Assembly: GCF_001029105.3 (NCBI RefSeq)
Contig: NZ_CP011807.3
Location: 3,534,001-3,598,000, forward strand
Origin: Pandoraea faecigallinarum
GTDB lineage: Bacteria; Pseudomonadota; Gammaproteobacteria; Burkholderiales; Burkholderiaceae
Length of the DNA stretch: 64,000 nt
Direction of reading: 5' to 3'
Shown here in pieces: positions 1 through 10,573 of the stretch. The notes under the pieces are model-generated. The model searched no databases and was not told the DNA's origin. It saw nothing but the letters and a program-made list of their open reading frames with translations. The position numbers and the translations under genes are program-made. Numbering within the stretch: position 1 is the stretch's first letter; the number at the start of each line of letters is the position of its first letter.

Positions 1-672
1 TCGGGCAACACGGTGAATGAAACGCCAGTCGCTGCGCGCGACGTGCGCGGCATGCGCTTCGGCGTCTTGACGAATGTCGTGCTCGACGGCGCGGAGCCTG
101 CCGCCCTCGCCATCTACGAGCGTGCACTCGCCGCGCTCGCCAAGGCCGGTGCGACCCTCGTCGAATTCAGGTTCGCGCCCTTCGACAATCTGCCCGCCAT
201 CAACCGGTTCGGCTTCTCGCCCATCGAGGCGTACGCCTGGCATCGGAAACTGCTCGCCGAGCGGGCCGATGGCTACGATCCCCGGGTGCTCGTGCGCATC
301 CGCAAGGGGGAACCGGCGGGTGCAGCGGATTACATCGACTTGCTCAATGCCCGGGCCGCGCTGATTGCCGCCGCGACCCCGGTCTGGCAGCGCTTCGACG
401 CGGTGCTGTGCCCCACCGTGCCGCTCACGCCGCCGGCCATCGCCCCGCTCGAAGCCAGCGACGAATCGTTCACCGCGACCAATGCGTTGGTGCTGCGCAA
501 CCCCACCGCCATCAACATGATCGACGGGTGCGCGTTCTCGCTGCCGTGTCAGGCCAGGGGAGAAGCCCCAACTGGGCTGATGGCCAGCGGCGCAGCGGGC
601 GACGACGCACGTCTTTTCCCGATCGCCCGCGCGATCGAGCAAACCCTGCGCTCGGCAGGTCTGGGCGGTTGA
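1..672 (+). CDS. Amidase signature family protein, C-terminal part (5' end outside window)
   Basis: The reading frame is already open at base 1, so only about 223 C-terminal residues are present. The GTG at 13 is internal, not a start. The visible part matches the end of amidase-signature hydrolases (GatA/AtzF type): the segment around VLCPTVPLTPP and the late NPTAINMIDGCAFSLPC block are typical of the family's C-terminal third. The Ser-cisSer-Lys triad lies upstream and cannot be checked. These enzymes hydrolyse amides in the cytoplasm, but the substrate cannot be told from this fragment. It is followed by a 229-base gap before dsbB, so the two are probably not co-transcribed. Confidence 0.75.
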   Translation, partial: SGNTVNETPVAARDVRGMRFGVLTNVVLDGAEPAALAIYERALAALAKAGATLVEFRFAPFDNLPAINRFGFSPIEAYAWHRKLLAERADGYDPRVLVRIRKGEPAGAADYIDLLNARAALIAAATPVWQRFDAVLCPTVPLTPPAIAPLEASDESFTATNALVLRNPTAINMIDGCAFSLPCQARGEAPTGLMASGAAGDDARLFPIARAIEQTLRSAGLGG

Positions 673-901
673 CGCCGGCGGCGCGCGCGCCGTGAGGCCG
701 CAATCCTCGCCGGCCTGCGTGCTCGGGCGCCGCCGCAGGACCTCAGCGCACGCGCAAACGTCTGATTTTCGGGCGAAAAGTTCCGTAATTTTTCGACTCA
801 CACGCGGCTCGGGCCGGGGTTACAATCCCAGCCCAAGTGCCTGCCGCCCCGCGTCATGCGGGGACCTGCGGGATTTGTGATGGCCTACCGCCCGAAGTGA
901 A
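673..901. other. Intergenic region upstream of dsbB
   Basis: The 229 bases between the amidase and dsbB hold no convincing ORF. A TACAAT hexamer at 821-826 is a possible -10 box for dsbB, but no -35 box sits at a normal distance. The start of dsbB is preceded only by a weak purine stretch (gaagtga). Confidence 0.4.
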
Positions 902-1414
902 ATGAACGCTCAAATCGACCCGGCCCTGCGCCGCGAACGTCTGCTGTATCTCCTGCTCACCGTGGTTTGCCTGGCCTTGCTGGGCGGTGCGCTGTACTTC
1001 CAGTACGTGCGGCACGAAGACCCTTGTCCGCTGTGCATTCTGGCGCGTTACGCGCTCGTGCTGATCGCGATTTTCGGTCTGGTCGGGGCAGTCTCGCGGG
1101 GGTGGGCGGGCATCCAGGTCGCACGCCTGCTCGCGGCGCTTTGCGCAATTGGCGGGATGGCGGCTTCTGCGTATCTCATCTACGTGCAGGCCAATCCGAT
1201 GGTGAGTTGCGGTTACGACGTGGTCGAAGCGTTCGTCGACAATCTGCCCACGTCGCGGCTGCTGCCGCAGGTCTTCCAGGTCCAGGGCATGTGCCAGACG
1301 ACGTATCCGCCAATACTCGGCCTGACGCTGCCGATGTGGTCGCTCGCCGCGTTCGTCGTGATTTTCCTGTCGCTGGCGCTGAGTCGCCCGCGCCGCGCGA
1401 TTTCGCTTCGCTGA
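902..1414 (+). CDS. dsbB: Disulfide bond formation protein B (DsbB)
   Basis: Inner-membrane quinone reductase that re-oxidises DsbA in the periplasm. At 170 residues it has the usual length. Four hydrophobic segments are visible at about residues 13-33, 45-63, 73-95 and 142-162. The first periplasmic loop holds the CPLC redox pair (C42, C45), and the second loop holds C103 and C131, matching the second redox pair of E. coli DsbB (C104/C130). The ATG at 902 is chosen because it gives a normal short N terminus before the first helix. The neighbours, an amidase and a convergent LysR gene, have no evident link to thiol oxidation. Confidence 0.95.
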   Translation: MNAQIDPALRRERLLYLLLTVVCLALLGGALYFQYVRHEDPCPLCILARYALVLIAIFGLVGAVSRGWAGIQVARLLAALCAIGGMAASAYLIYVQANPMVSCGYDVVEAFVDNLPTSRLLPQVFQVQGMCQTTYPPILGLTLPMWSLAAFVVIFLSLALSRPRRAISLR

Positions 1415-1518
1415 CCGATTGCGCGTATTGCCCGGCGCACCGTCGTGCCGTTGCACGATCGCGCCGGCGCCGGCAACGGCCGTTCGCCCGCAGGGCCACG
1501 GCCGTTGTCGTTACGCGC

Positions 1519-2484
1519 TCAGGGACGCACCAACGCCGGTGCGTCCGTCCCGGGGGTGCCGGCCGCGTCGAGTTCGGTGGCCACTTCCGCAATCCGCCGA
1601 CGCAGCCACGTCACTTCGGGCGCTGCGTGGGTACGCTCGTGCCATAGCTGGTAGAAGCGCATCGGCGGGAAACCGATGGGCGAAGGCACCACACGAATCG
1701 GCAGATAGCGCGCGTAATGCTGCGCAAACTGGCGTCCCGTCGTGAATACGAGATCGGTGCGCATGAGCACGTACGGCACGAGCCCGAAATAAGGCATCGT
1801 CATCTGGATGTTGCGCCGCAGGCCCTGCTCGGCCAGATAACCGTCGATGAAGCTCTGGCGCTCCGCCACGTAAGGCATCGGCGCGAGATGCGGCAACTCC
1901 AGATAGTGCTTGAGCGAGATGCCCTTGTTGGCAAGTGGATGCTGCGCGCCGAGCATGCAGACGACCTCGTCGTCGAACAGGCGCGACATGTGCAATTGCG
2001 GCGGCGGCTCCAGCCAGTTGCCGATCACCACGTCGAGCGAGCCGTTTTCCAGCGCGCCCGCGTAGTCGAAACCGGCATTGATCGGCTGGACGTGCAGCCG
2101 CGCCGAGGGCGCGTCGCGGCGCAGCACTTCGGCGATGTTCGGCAGGAAGACGGCATCGAGATAATCGGGCGCACCCAGCCGAAACGCCCGCGTGGTGGTC
2201 TGCGGGGCGAATTCCGTACTGGGATGCGTGATCCGCTCGATGGCGGCGAGCGCATCGGTGGCGTAGCCCAGCAACTCGCGACCGCGCTCCGTGGCCACCA
2301 TGCCGCTCTTGCCGCGCACCAGAATGGCGTCGCCGGTGATCTCGCGCAGGCGGCGCAGCGAGTTGCTGATGGCCGGCTGCGACTGGCCGAGCTTGAGTGC
2401 GGCGCGCGAGACGCTTTGTTCGGTCAGCAGCGTGTGAAGTACCCGCAGCAGGTAGGCGTCGATCTGTTCGCGGGGTCTTTGCAT
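1519..2484 (-). CDS. LysR-type transcriptional regulator, divergent to xdhA
   Basis: A 321-residue LysR regulator. The N-terminal winged HTH covers about residues 1-65 (SRAALKLGQSQPAISNSLRR), followed by a periplasmic-binding-like effector domain of the NodD/PnbR type. The frame is open further upstream to 2559, but I choose the ATG at 2484 because residues before it look non-coding and the family starts close to the HTH. The gene runs divergently from the xanthine dehydrogenase operon, across a region with a phased 10-bp repeat (2526-2563) and an ATGAC-N8-GTCAT dyad (2586-2603). Control of xdhABC and of itself is the likely role; this is inferred from position. Confidence 0.85.
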   Translation of the reverse strand: MQRPREQIDAYLLRVLHTLLTEQSVSRAALKLGQSQPAISNSLRRLREITGDAILVRGKSGMVATERGRELLGYATDALAAIERITHPSTEFAPQTTTRAFRLGAPDYLDAVFLPNIAEVLRRDAPSARLHVQPINAGFDYAGALENGSLDVVIGNWLEPPPQLHMSRLFDDEVVCMLGAQHPLANKGISLKHYLELPHLAPMPYVAERQSFIDGYLAEQGLRRNIQMTMPYFGLVPYVLMRTDLVFTTGRQFAQHYARYLPIRVVPSPIGFPPMRFYQLWHERTHAAPEVTWLRRRIAEVATELDAAGTPGTDAPALVRP

Positions 2485-2525
2485 GGGCGAAAGTGCTGTG
2501 GTGGCGGGTTGAACACCGGGAAACG

Positions 2526-2563
2526 GCAATAAACAGCAATAGACAGCAATAAGCGGCAATAAC
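2526..2563. repeat. Four 10-bp phased GCAATAA repeats in the LysR-xdhA divergent region
   Basis: The core GCAAT occurs at 2526, 2536, 2546 and 2556, exactly 10 bp apart, each followed by AA, AG, AA and AA. The spacing places all copies on one face of the helix. This lies between the divergent LysR gene and xdhA. It could be a protein-binding array or a bent tract, or a slipped-strand minisatellite with no function. Confidence 0.6.
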
Positions 2564-2585
2564 CGCCGAGCCGAGCCGGTAGTTT

Positions 2586-2603
2586 ATGACAATGATGCGT
2601 CAT
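2586..2603. promoter_or_regulatory. Candidate LysR-type operator (ATGAC-N8-GTCAT)
   Basis: A perfect 5-bp inverted repeat, ATGAC and GTCAT, separated by 8 bp, about 140 bp upstream of the chosen xdhA start and 100 bp upstream of the LysR start. Size and symmetry fit LysR recognition sites. The assignment to the adjacent regulator is inference. Confidence 0.4.
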
Positions 2604-2741
2604 CGGGGCGCCGGAATAGCCATCATCATGGCAGCGAAATATTTCCCCCTGCCGCCGGTGCTATCTTCGGCTCATCCCTACGCCGGCCTTTCCAATACCC
2701 TCCGGCGCCCCCGCAATCACCACTGCACTACACTGAGAACC

Positions 2742-4214
2742 ATGGAGACACAAGCCATCCGCTTCTTTTACCGCGGCAAGGTGCACGAGGTCGCTGGCGA
2801 AGCCACGACGCGCACCGTGCTTCAGTACACGCGCGAAGACCTGCACTGCACCGGCACCAAGGAAGGGTGCGCCGAGGGAGATTGCGGCGCCTGCACGGTC
2901 GTGATCGGTGAACTGGCCGACGATGGCGGCGTGGCGCTGCGCGCGGTCAACGCCTGCATCCAGTTCCTGCCCACGCTCGACGGCAAGGCCCTCTTCACGG
3001 TCGAAGATCTGCGCGCCGCCGACGGCACGCTGCATCCGGTGCAGCAGGCGCTGGTGGACTGCCATGCCTCGCAGTGCGGCTTCTGCACCCCGGGCTTCGT
3101 CATGTCGCTGTGGGCGATGTACCAGAATCGTCCGCTGGACGCCGGCTGCCCGACCCGCCGCGAGATCGACGACGTGCTCTCCGGCAATCTGTGCCGCTGC
3201 ACGGGCTACCGTCCCATCGTCGACGCCGCCCAGAAGATGTTCGAATTGCCGCGTCCCGAATTCGACCGCCAGGCGCTGGCCCGAGAACTTCAGGCATTGC
3301 AGCGCGGCGACACGCTCTCCTACGAGCACAACGGCCATGTCTTCCATGCACCGCGCACGCTGGCCGAACTGGGCCGTCTGCGCGCCGCTTATCCGGACGC
3401 CCGCATTCTCGCCGGCAGCACCGACGTCGGCCTGTGGGTGACGAAGCAATTCCGCGAGTTGAAGCACCTCATCTACATCGGTCAGGTTGCAGAACTGCGC
3501 GAGATTTCGCAGGGTGCGAAGGACATCTACATCGGCGCGGCGGCCTTGCTCAACGACGCGTTCGATGCGCTCGTCCGGCACTATCCGGATCTGGCCGAAC
3601 TGCGTCAGCGTTTCGCCTCGTTTCCGATTCGCAACGCCGGGACATTGGGTGGCAACGTCGCCAACGGCTCGCCCATCGGCGACTCGATGCCCGCGCTGAT
3701 CGTACTCGGCACGCGCATCGTGCTGCACCGCGAAGGCGTGGTGCGCGAGATGCCGCTCGAAGACTTCTATCTCGCCTATCAGAAGAACGCCCTCGAAGCG
3801 GGCGAATTCGTGCAGGGCATTCGCGTGCCGCTGCCGGGCGCAGCCCAACGTTTTCGCACCTACAAGCTGGCCAAGCGCTTCGACCAGGACATCTCGGCGG
3901 TGTGCGCAGCGTTCGCCGTCGAACTCGACGGCGACATCGTACGCTCGGCCCGCGTGGCCTTCGGCGGCATGGCGGCCACGCCCAAGCGCGGCAGCGCGAT
4001 CGAAGCGGCGCTGAGCGGGCAGCCGTTCACCGAGGCGACCGTGCGTGCTGCGATGGCCGCCTTGCCGAGCGACTACCAGCCGTTGTCGGACATGCGCGCG
4101 ACGAGCGCCTATCGTCTGGCCGGCGCACAGAATCTGCTGTATCGTTTTTTCCTGGAAACGCGCACCGACGCGCCGCTTGCGGCCCACGAAGTGAACGCGT
4201 TCGCCAACGTCTAA
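2742..4214 (+). CDS. xdhA: Xanthine dehydrogenase small subunit (2Fe-2S and FAD)
   Basis: The electron-transfer subunit of the cytoplasmic molybdenum enzyme that oxidises hypoxanthine to xanthine and xanthine to urate. About 490 residues, the usual length for XdhA. The plant-type ferredoxin cluster is at residues 43-53 (GCAEGDCGAC) with a fourth cysteine near residue 75. The helical second 2Fe-2S domain has CGFC and CRCTGYR. The FAD domain follows, with ILAGSTDVG and RNAGTLGGN motifs. The frame extends upstream to 2586, but the ATG at 2742 starts directly before the ferredoxin fold. xdhB follows after 13 bp, so the two are surely co-transcribed. Confidence 0.96.
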   Translation: METQAIRFFYRGKVHEVAGEATTRTVLQYTREDLHCTGTKEGCAEGDCGACTVVIGELADDGGVALRAVNACIQFLPTLDGKALFTVEDLRAADGTLHPVQQALVDCHASQCGFCTPGFVMSLWAMYQNRPLDAGCPTRREIDDVLSGNLCRCTGYRPIVDAAQKMFELPRPEFDRQALARELQALQRGDTLSYEHNGHVFHAPRTLAELGRLRAAYPDARILAGSTDVGLWVTKQFRELKHLIYIGQVAELREISQGAKDIYIGAAALLNDAFDALVRHYPDLAELRQRFASFPIRNAGTLGGNVANGSPIGDSMPALIVLGTRIVLHREGVVREMPLEDFYLAYQKNALEAGEFVQGIRVPLPGAAQRFRTYKLAKRFDQDISAVCAAFAVELDGDIVRSARVAFGGMAATPKRGSAIEAALSGQPFTEATVRAAMAALPSDYQPLSDMRATSAYRLAGAQNLLYRFFLETRTDAPLAAHEVNAFANV

Positions 4215-4227
4215 CCGGAGCCGCCCC

Positions 4228-6567
4228 ATGAACACGCAAGTCGAAGGCTTCATGACGCACGCCGCTCCGGCCGCCGCGCAGGTCGGCCGCTCGCGCACGC
4301 ACGAGTCCGCTGAACTCCACGTGTGCGGTGAAGCCACCTACACCGACGACATTCCCGAGTTGCAAGGCACGCTGCATTGCGCACTCGGCCCGTCGCCCAA
4401 GGCCCATGCCCGCATCCTCTCGCTCGATCTGGACGCCGTGCGGCGCGCTCCGGGCGTGGTCGCCGTGCTCACCGCTGCCGACATCCCCGGCGTGAACGAC
4501 TGCGGCCCGCTCGTCCACGACGATCCGATCCTCGCGGACGGCGTCGTCCAGTACATCGGTCAACCGATGTTCGCGGTGGTCGCCGAGTCGCACGACGCCG
4601 CACGCCGCGCAGCGCGTCTGGCCAAGGGCGAATACGAGGACCTTCCTGCCATCCTCACGCCGCAGGCGGCCAAGGCGGCCGGCGCGGGCGTGATCCCGCC
4701 GATGCACCTGCGTCGCGGCGATGCCGACGCCGCCCTGCAAGCCTCGGCGAACCGTCTGAGCGGCACGTTCGAATGTAACGGACAGGAGCAGTTCTACCTC
4801 GAAGGGCAAATTTCGTACGCGATTCCCAAGGAAAACGACGGCCTTCATCTCTATTGCTCGACGCAGCACCCGACCGAGATGCAGGCGCTCGTCTCGCATG
4901 CACTGGGCTGGCATAGCCATCAGGTGCAGGTCGAATGCCGCCGCATGGGCGGCGGCTTCGGCGGCAAGGAATCGCAATCGGGCCTGTTCGCCTGCGTGGC
5001 CGCGCTGTGCGCGACACGCCTGAAGCGCCCTGTGAAGCTGCGTCTGGATCGCGACGACGACTTCATGATGACGGGCAAGCGTCACGGCTTCTATTTCGAA
5101 TACGACGTGGGCTTCGACGACGAGGGCCGCATCACCGCCGCCAAGGTCGACATGACGCTGCGCGCGGGCTTCTCGGCCGACCTCTCCGGTCCGGTCGCCA
5201 CACGCGCCATCTGCCACTTCGACAACGCGTACTACGTACCGGACGCCGATCTGCGCGCCCTGTGCGGCAAGACCAACACGCAATCGAACACCGCATTCCG
5301 TGGCTTCGGCGGCCCGCAGGGCGCGCTCATCATGGAAGTGCTGCAAGACGCCATTGCGCGACGTCTGGGCAAGGATGCGCTCGACGTTCGCCGCGTCAAT
5401 TTCTACGGCAAGACCGAGCGCAACGTCACGCCGTACGGGCAAGTCGTGAAGGACAACATCATTCACGAACTGGTCGCGGAACTGGAGCGCACGAGCGATT
5501 ACCGCGCGCGTCGCGACGCCGTGCGCGAGTTCAACCGCACGAGTCCGGTGCTGCGAAAAGGGCTCGCGCTCACGCCCCTGAAGTTCGGCATCTCGTTCAA
5601 CGTGCAGGCCTTCAATCAGGCCGGCGCGCTCGTCCACGTCTACCGCGACGGCTCGATGCTCGTGAACCACGGTGGCACGGAGATGGGGCAGGGCCTGAAC
5701 ACCAAGGTGGCGCAGGTCGTCGCGCACGAACTCGGTGTCGACCTCTCGCACGTGCGTGTGACGGCCACCGACACGAGCAAGGTCGCGAACACGTCGGCCA
5801 CCGCCGCATCCACCGGCGCCGACCTGAACGGCAAGGCGGCGCAGAACGCCGCATGGCAGATCCGGCAGCGTCTTGCCGCCTTCGCCGCGCAGAAGTACGG
5901 CGGCTCGGCGGACGACGTGCGTTTCGCCAACGGGGTCGTCAGCGCGAACGGCAACGACGTGCCCTTCCCCGACCTCGTGGAAGCCGCCTACTGGGCGCGC
6001 GTGCAGCTCTGGTCCGACGGCTTCTACGCCACCCCCGGGCTGTCGTGGGACGCCAAGACGATGAACGGCAATCCGTTCTTCTACTTTGCCTACGGTGCGG
6101 CCGTCTCGGAAGTCGTTCTCGACACGCTCACCGGCGAATGGCGTCTGCTGCGTGCCGACGTACTGCACGACGCCGGCAAGTCGATCAACCCTGCGCTCGA
6201 CATCGGGCAGGTCGAAGGGGCGTTCATCCAGGGCATGGGCTGGCTAACGACGGAAGAACTGTGGTGGAACAAGGACGGCAAGCTCATGACGCACGCCCCG
6301 TCCACCTACAAGATTCCCGGCATCAGCGATTGCCCGACGGACTTCCGCGTGGCGCTGTATGAGAACGCCAACGTCATGGATTCGATCCACCGCTCGAAGG
6401 CGGTGGGCGAGCCGCCGCTGTTGTTGCCGTTCTCGGTGTTCAACGCCCTGCGCGATGCCGTGGCCAGTGTGAACGACTATCGCGACGAACCGGTGCTCAA
6501 CGCGCCGGCAACGTCCGAAGCGTTGCTCATGGCGATCACCGAATTGCGCACACGGAGCGCCGCCTGA
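4228..6567 (+). CDS. xdhB: Xanthine dehydrogenase large (molybdopterin) subunit
   Basis: The catalytic subunit of about 779 residues that binds the molybdopterin cofactor and the purine. Motifs seen include GGGFGGKES (cofactor loop), the RGFGGPQ segment with the substrate-contacting arginine, and KAVGEPPLLLP near the C terminus, whose glutamate is the catalytic base in this family. It lies 13 bp after xdhA, and its TGA overlaps the xdhC start by one base (TGATG), a sign of translational coupling. A long antisense frame opposite this gene is a codon-bias shadow. Confidence 0.97.
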   Translation: MNTQVEGFMTHAAPAAAQVGRSRTHESAELHVCGEATYTDDIPELQGTLHCALGPSPKAHARILSLDLDAVRRAPGVVAVLTAADIPGVNDCGPLVHDDPILADGVVQYIGQPMFAVVAESHDAARRAARLAKGEYEDLPAILTPQAAKAAGAGVIPPMHLRRGDADAALQASANRLSGTFECNGQEQFYLEGQISYAIPKENDGLHLYCSTQHPTEMQALVSHALGWHSHQVQVECRRMGGGFGGKESQSGLFACVAALCATRLKRPVKLRLDRDDDFMMTGKRHGFYFEYDVGFDDEGRITAAKVDMTLRAGFSADLSGPVATRAICHFDNAYYVPDADLRALCGKTNTQSNTAFRGFGGPQGALIMEVLQDAIARRLGKDALDVRRVNFYGKTERNVTPYGQVVKDNIIHELVAELERTSDYRARRDAVREFNRTSPVLRKGLALTPLKFGISFNVQAFNQAGALVHVYRDGSMLVNHGGTEMGQGLNTKVAQVVAHELGVDLSHVRVTATDTSKVANTSATAASTGADLNGKAAQNAAWQIRQRLAAFAAQKYGGSADDVRFANGVVSANGNDVPFPDLVEAAYWARVQLWSDGFYATPGLSWDAKTMNGNPFFYFAYGAAVSEVVLDTLTGEWRLLRADVLHDAGKSINPALDIGQVEGAFIQGMGWLTTEELWWNKDGKLMTHAPSTYKIPGISDCPTDFRVALYENANVMDSIHRSKAVGEPPLLLPFSVFNALRDAVASVNDYRDEPVLNAPATSEALLMAITELRTRSAA

Positions 6568-7646
6568 TGCATCGCTGGGTCGACGCCGCCCACAAGCTGC
6601 TCGTTCGCGGTGAAGCCGCGGTATTGGTGACGATCGCGCGCGTGGAAGGCTCTGCGCCGCGCGAAGCGGGCACCCATCTGCTCGTTACGCGCGAACACGT
6701 ATGGGAGACGATCGGCGGCGGGCATCTCGAATGGCGGGCGATGGACGTCGCACGTCAGTTGCTGCGCCAGTACGGGCAGCAGGGCGCGCGGCACGTCGAG
6801 CGTTTCGCGCTCGGCCCGAGTTTGGGGCAGTGCTGCGGCGGGGCCGTCACCCTCGCCTTCGAAGTCCTCACGCTGGCCGATCTGGCCTGGGTGAGCGCAC
6901 TGCACAAGCGTCTTGCCGCGGGCGAAGCCAGCTTGCGCAGTGTGGCGTTCGGCGCACCCGGGGCCGACGCCGCGGCGAGCCAGCAGCAAGGCGGGCCGGT
7001 CCTGCTGAGCGAACTCGATGCCGGCGAACCGCTCGCGCATCCGCACACCCTCACGCGCGACGCCGACGATGCGGCCTGCGCCTTCTGGCAAGCCAGCGAC
7101 GGCTGGCTGTGGCTCTCCGAACGGCTTGCGCCGAGCGATTTTCATATCGTGCTGTTCGGCGCCGGGCACGTGGGACAGGCCGTCGTACAGGTGCTCGCCA
7201 CGCTACCGTGCCGCGTGACGTGGGCCGACGAGCGCACCGAGACGTTTCCCGAATCGGTGCCGCCCAATACCGTCGTCGAGTCGACCGACACGCCCGAAGC
7301 GCTCGTGGCCGAAGCGCCGCCCGGCGCGTATTTCCTCGTCATGACGCATAACCATGCGCTCGACCAGCGCCTGTGCGAGGCGATCTTCAAACGCGACGAT
7401 TTCGCCTATTTCGGACTGATCGGGTCGATGACCAAGCGTCGCCAGTTCGAGCATCGTTTGCGCGAGCGCGGCGTGCCGCCGGAGCGTTTCGAGCAGATGA
7501 TATGCCCCATCGGCGTGGCAGGCATCACCGGCAAGGCTCCCGCGACGATTGCGATTGCGCTCGCCGCACAGCTGTTGCGCGTGCGCGAGCAGCAAATGCG
7601 TCAGAGCGGGCCGGCCGCCATGTCCGACAATGGCGTTGCCGTCTGA
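6567..7646 (+). CDS. xdhC: Xanthine dehydrogenase accessory protein XdhC
   Basis: A chaperone that binds molybdenum cofactor, promotes its sulfuration and loads it into XdhB. 359 residues. The N-terminal XdhC/CoxI domain shows the ETIGGGHLEWRA segment and CCGG. The C-terminal Rossmann-like domain has FGAGHVGQAVVQVL and the GLIGSMTKRRQ block. The start overlaps the xdhB stop by one base. The 126 bp between this gene and the deaminase contain a short repeat of cttcgaacg-like units (about 7667-7693) and no clear terminator, so read-through into the deaminase is possible. Confidence 0.95.
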   Translation: MHRWVDAAHKLLVRGEAAVLVTIARVEGSAPREAGTHLLVTREHVWETIGGGHLEWRAMDVARQLLRQYGQQGARHVERFALGPSLGQCCGGAVTLAFEVLTLADLAWVSALHKRLAAGEASLRSVAFGAPGADAAASQQQGGPVLLSELDAGEPLAHPHTLTRDADDAACAFWQASDGWLWLSERLAPSDFHIVLFGAGHVGQAVVQVLATLPCRVTWADERTETFPESVPPNTVVESTDTPEALVAEAPPGAYFLVMTHNHALDQRLCEAIFKRDDFAYFGLIGSMTKRRQFEHRLRERGVPPERFEQMICPIGVAGITGKAPATIAIALAAQLLRVREQQMRQSGPAAMSDNGVAV

Positions 7647-7739
7647 ACCGGGGTTCTGCTTCGAACGCTTCGAGCGCTTCGAACGTTTCGCGCCCGCGCC
7701 GCCCTTGCATGCGTGACCGGCAATCGCCTGCGACGGTAG

Positions 7740-8813
<1,074 letters not shown>

Positions 8814-8864
8814 CCGGCTGCGGCAGCGGCGGCTGAGCGTCTGCGCCGGGTCTACGCCAGCACG

Positions 8865-8892
8865 AACGCCCGAATCATTCGGGCGTTTTTTT
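8865..8892 (+). terminator. Rho-independent terminator after the deaminase
   Basis: A perfect 10-bp stem, AACGCCCGAA / TTCGGGCGTT, with a 3-base loop, followed by T residues to 8892. It ends the xdh-add unit, so the NCS2 permease needs its own promoter, which must lie in 8893-9080. Confidence 0.9.
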
Positions 8893-9094
8893 ATGGGCGC
8901 ACGGCCTGATCGGTCGGGCCGCGCGCGTGCGGCGCGCCCACATTACCTGCCGATGATGTGGAACATTCCGCATGAGGAATATTTTCACCGGGACCCGATG
9001 CTATTTTTCGAGCGTGCCCTGATACGCGTCGAAGGTGCCCCCACACCGCCGACGCCAGGCGCATTCACATAGAACATATCGGAGACAACACCCC

Positions 9095-10555
9095 ATGGAC
9101 TCATCGCTCAGCCCCCCGGCGAGTCGTGACCTGGGCCTGCCCCAGGCCCAGACGCAAGCCCACACCGCATCCGATGCGGCGCTCGACAACATGCGCGTGG
9201 CGGGCGCGCAACCGGTGCCCGCGCTCGACCGTTATTTCGGTATCACGGCACTCGGCTCGACCTTGCGCACCGAAGTGATAGCGGGTATCACGACTTTCCT
9301 CGCTGCGATGTACATCATCGTCGTGAACCCGGCCATTCTGTCGAAGACGGGCATGGCCTTTCCGGCGGCTCTCACGGCCACGGTGCTCATCAGCTTCTTC
9401 GGCAGTTGCGCGATGGGTCTCTACGCGCGCAATCCGGTGCTGGTTGCCCCCGGCATGGGGCTCAACGCCCTTTTCGCGTTCACGATGGTGCACGGTGTCG
9501 GCATGCCGTGGCAGACCGCACTGGGCTGCGTGTTCTGGTCGGGCATTCTCTTTGCGCTGCTCGCGGCGCTGAATGTGCGACGCTTCGTCGTCGAAGCGAT
9601 TCCCGCCAACCTGCGCTACGCGATCTCCTGCGGCATCGGCCTGTTCATTACCGTGATCGGGCTCGTCAATGCGAAGCTGGTGGTGAGCGATCCGGTGACG
9701 GTGGTGCGTCTCGCGCATCTGTCCCCGCCCACGGTGACCTTTCTCATCGGGCTGGCGCTCACGACCGTACTCGTCGCGCGCCGCGTGAATGGCGCGCTGA
9801 TGATCGGCATCGTCGTTACTACGCTCATGGCCGTGCCCATCGGGCGGTTGTGGGGCGACGGCAGTGCGTACTTTCCCAAGGAAATCGCCACGGCCACGCT
9901 GGTGAACTTCCAGGGCTTCTTCGCGGCTCCCGACTTCTCGGGTATCGGCCAGCTCGATCTGCTGGGCGCGCTGAAGGTGGCGTACCTGCCGTTCATCTTC
10001 GTGATGCTGTTCACGGCGTTCTTTGATACCCTCTCGACCTTCATGAGCATTGCCGAAGCGGGCAACATGAAAGATCGCGACGGCAATCCGCGCAACATGC
10101 GTCAGGCGATGATCGTCGACTCGTTCTCGGTGCTGATCTCCGGCCCGCTCGGCACGAGCCCGGCGAACGCCTACATCGAATCGGCCGCCGGTATCGCGCA
10201 GGGCGGGCGCACCGGCCTGACTGCCGTGGTGTGCGCCCTGCTGTTCCTGCCGTTCCTGTTCCTCTCGCCGATGCTCTCGCTCGTGCCGGCCATTGCCACG
10301 GCGCCCGCCCTGATTCTCGTGGGTGTGTTTATGATGGAATCCGTGGCGCGCATCGAATGGCACCGGATGGACGAAGCCATCCCGAGTTTCATCGCGCTGG
10401 TGATGATTCCGATTTCGTATTCGATCACCGACGGCATCGCGTACAGCTTCCTTGCGTTCGTCGTCCTCAAGCTGTTCACGGGACGCATCAAGGAAATCAA
10501 GCCCGCGATGTGGGTCGTCGCAGCGCTGGCCGTGCTGCTGCTCACGCAAATGTAA
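9095..10555 (+). CDS. NCS2-family purine permease (AzgA-like)
   Basis: An integral membrane symporter of about 486 residues with 12 or more hydrophobic segments. It belongs to the AzgA-like branch of NCS2 transporters for hypoxanthine, guanine or adenine. Typical features are the early RTEVIAGITTFLAAMYIIVVNP block, quoted here in part only as TTFLAAMYIIVVNP, the conserved GMGLNALFAF loop and the late GTSPANAYIESAAGI segment. The ATG at 9095 is preceded by GGAGAC at 9081-9086, so I prefer it to the upstream in-frame codons. guaD follows 18 bp later, giving a permease-deaminase pair for external guanine or other purines. Confidence 0.92.
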   Translation: MDSSLSPPASRDLGLPQAQTQAHTASDAALDNMRVAGAQPVPALDRYFGITALGSTLRTEVIAGITTFLAAMYIIVVNPAILSKTGMAFPAALTATVLISFFGSCAMGLYARNPVLVAPGMGLNALFAFTMVHGVGMPWQTALGCVFWSGILFALLAALNVRRFVVEAIPANLRYAISCGIGLFITVIGLVNAKLVVSDPVTVVRLAHLSPPTVTFLIGLALTTVLVARRVNGALMIGIVVTTLMAVPIGRLWGDGSAYFPKEIATATLVNFQGFFAAPDFSGIGQLDLLGALKVAYLPFIFVMLFTAFFDTLSTFMSIAEAGNMKDRDGNPRNMRQAMIVDSFSVLISGPLGTSPANAYIESAAGIAQGGRTGLTAVVCALLFLPFLFLSPMLSLVPAIATAPALILVGVFMMESVARIEWHRMDEAIPSFIALVMIPISYSITDGIAYSFLAFVVLKLFTGRIKEIKPAMWVVAALAVLLLTQM

Positions 10556-10573
10556 CGACAGAAGGACCCGATT

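Noticed and set aside
4027..6168. 713-codon minus-strand ORF opposite xdhB
   Set aside because: It lies wholly antisense to clear xanthine dehydrogenase coding sequence, has no family features, and arises from high-GC codon bias.
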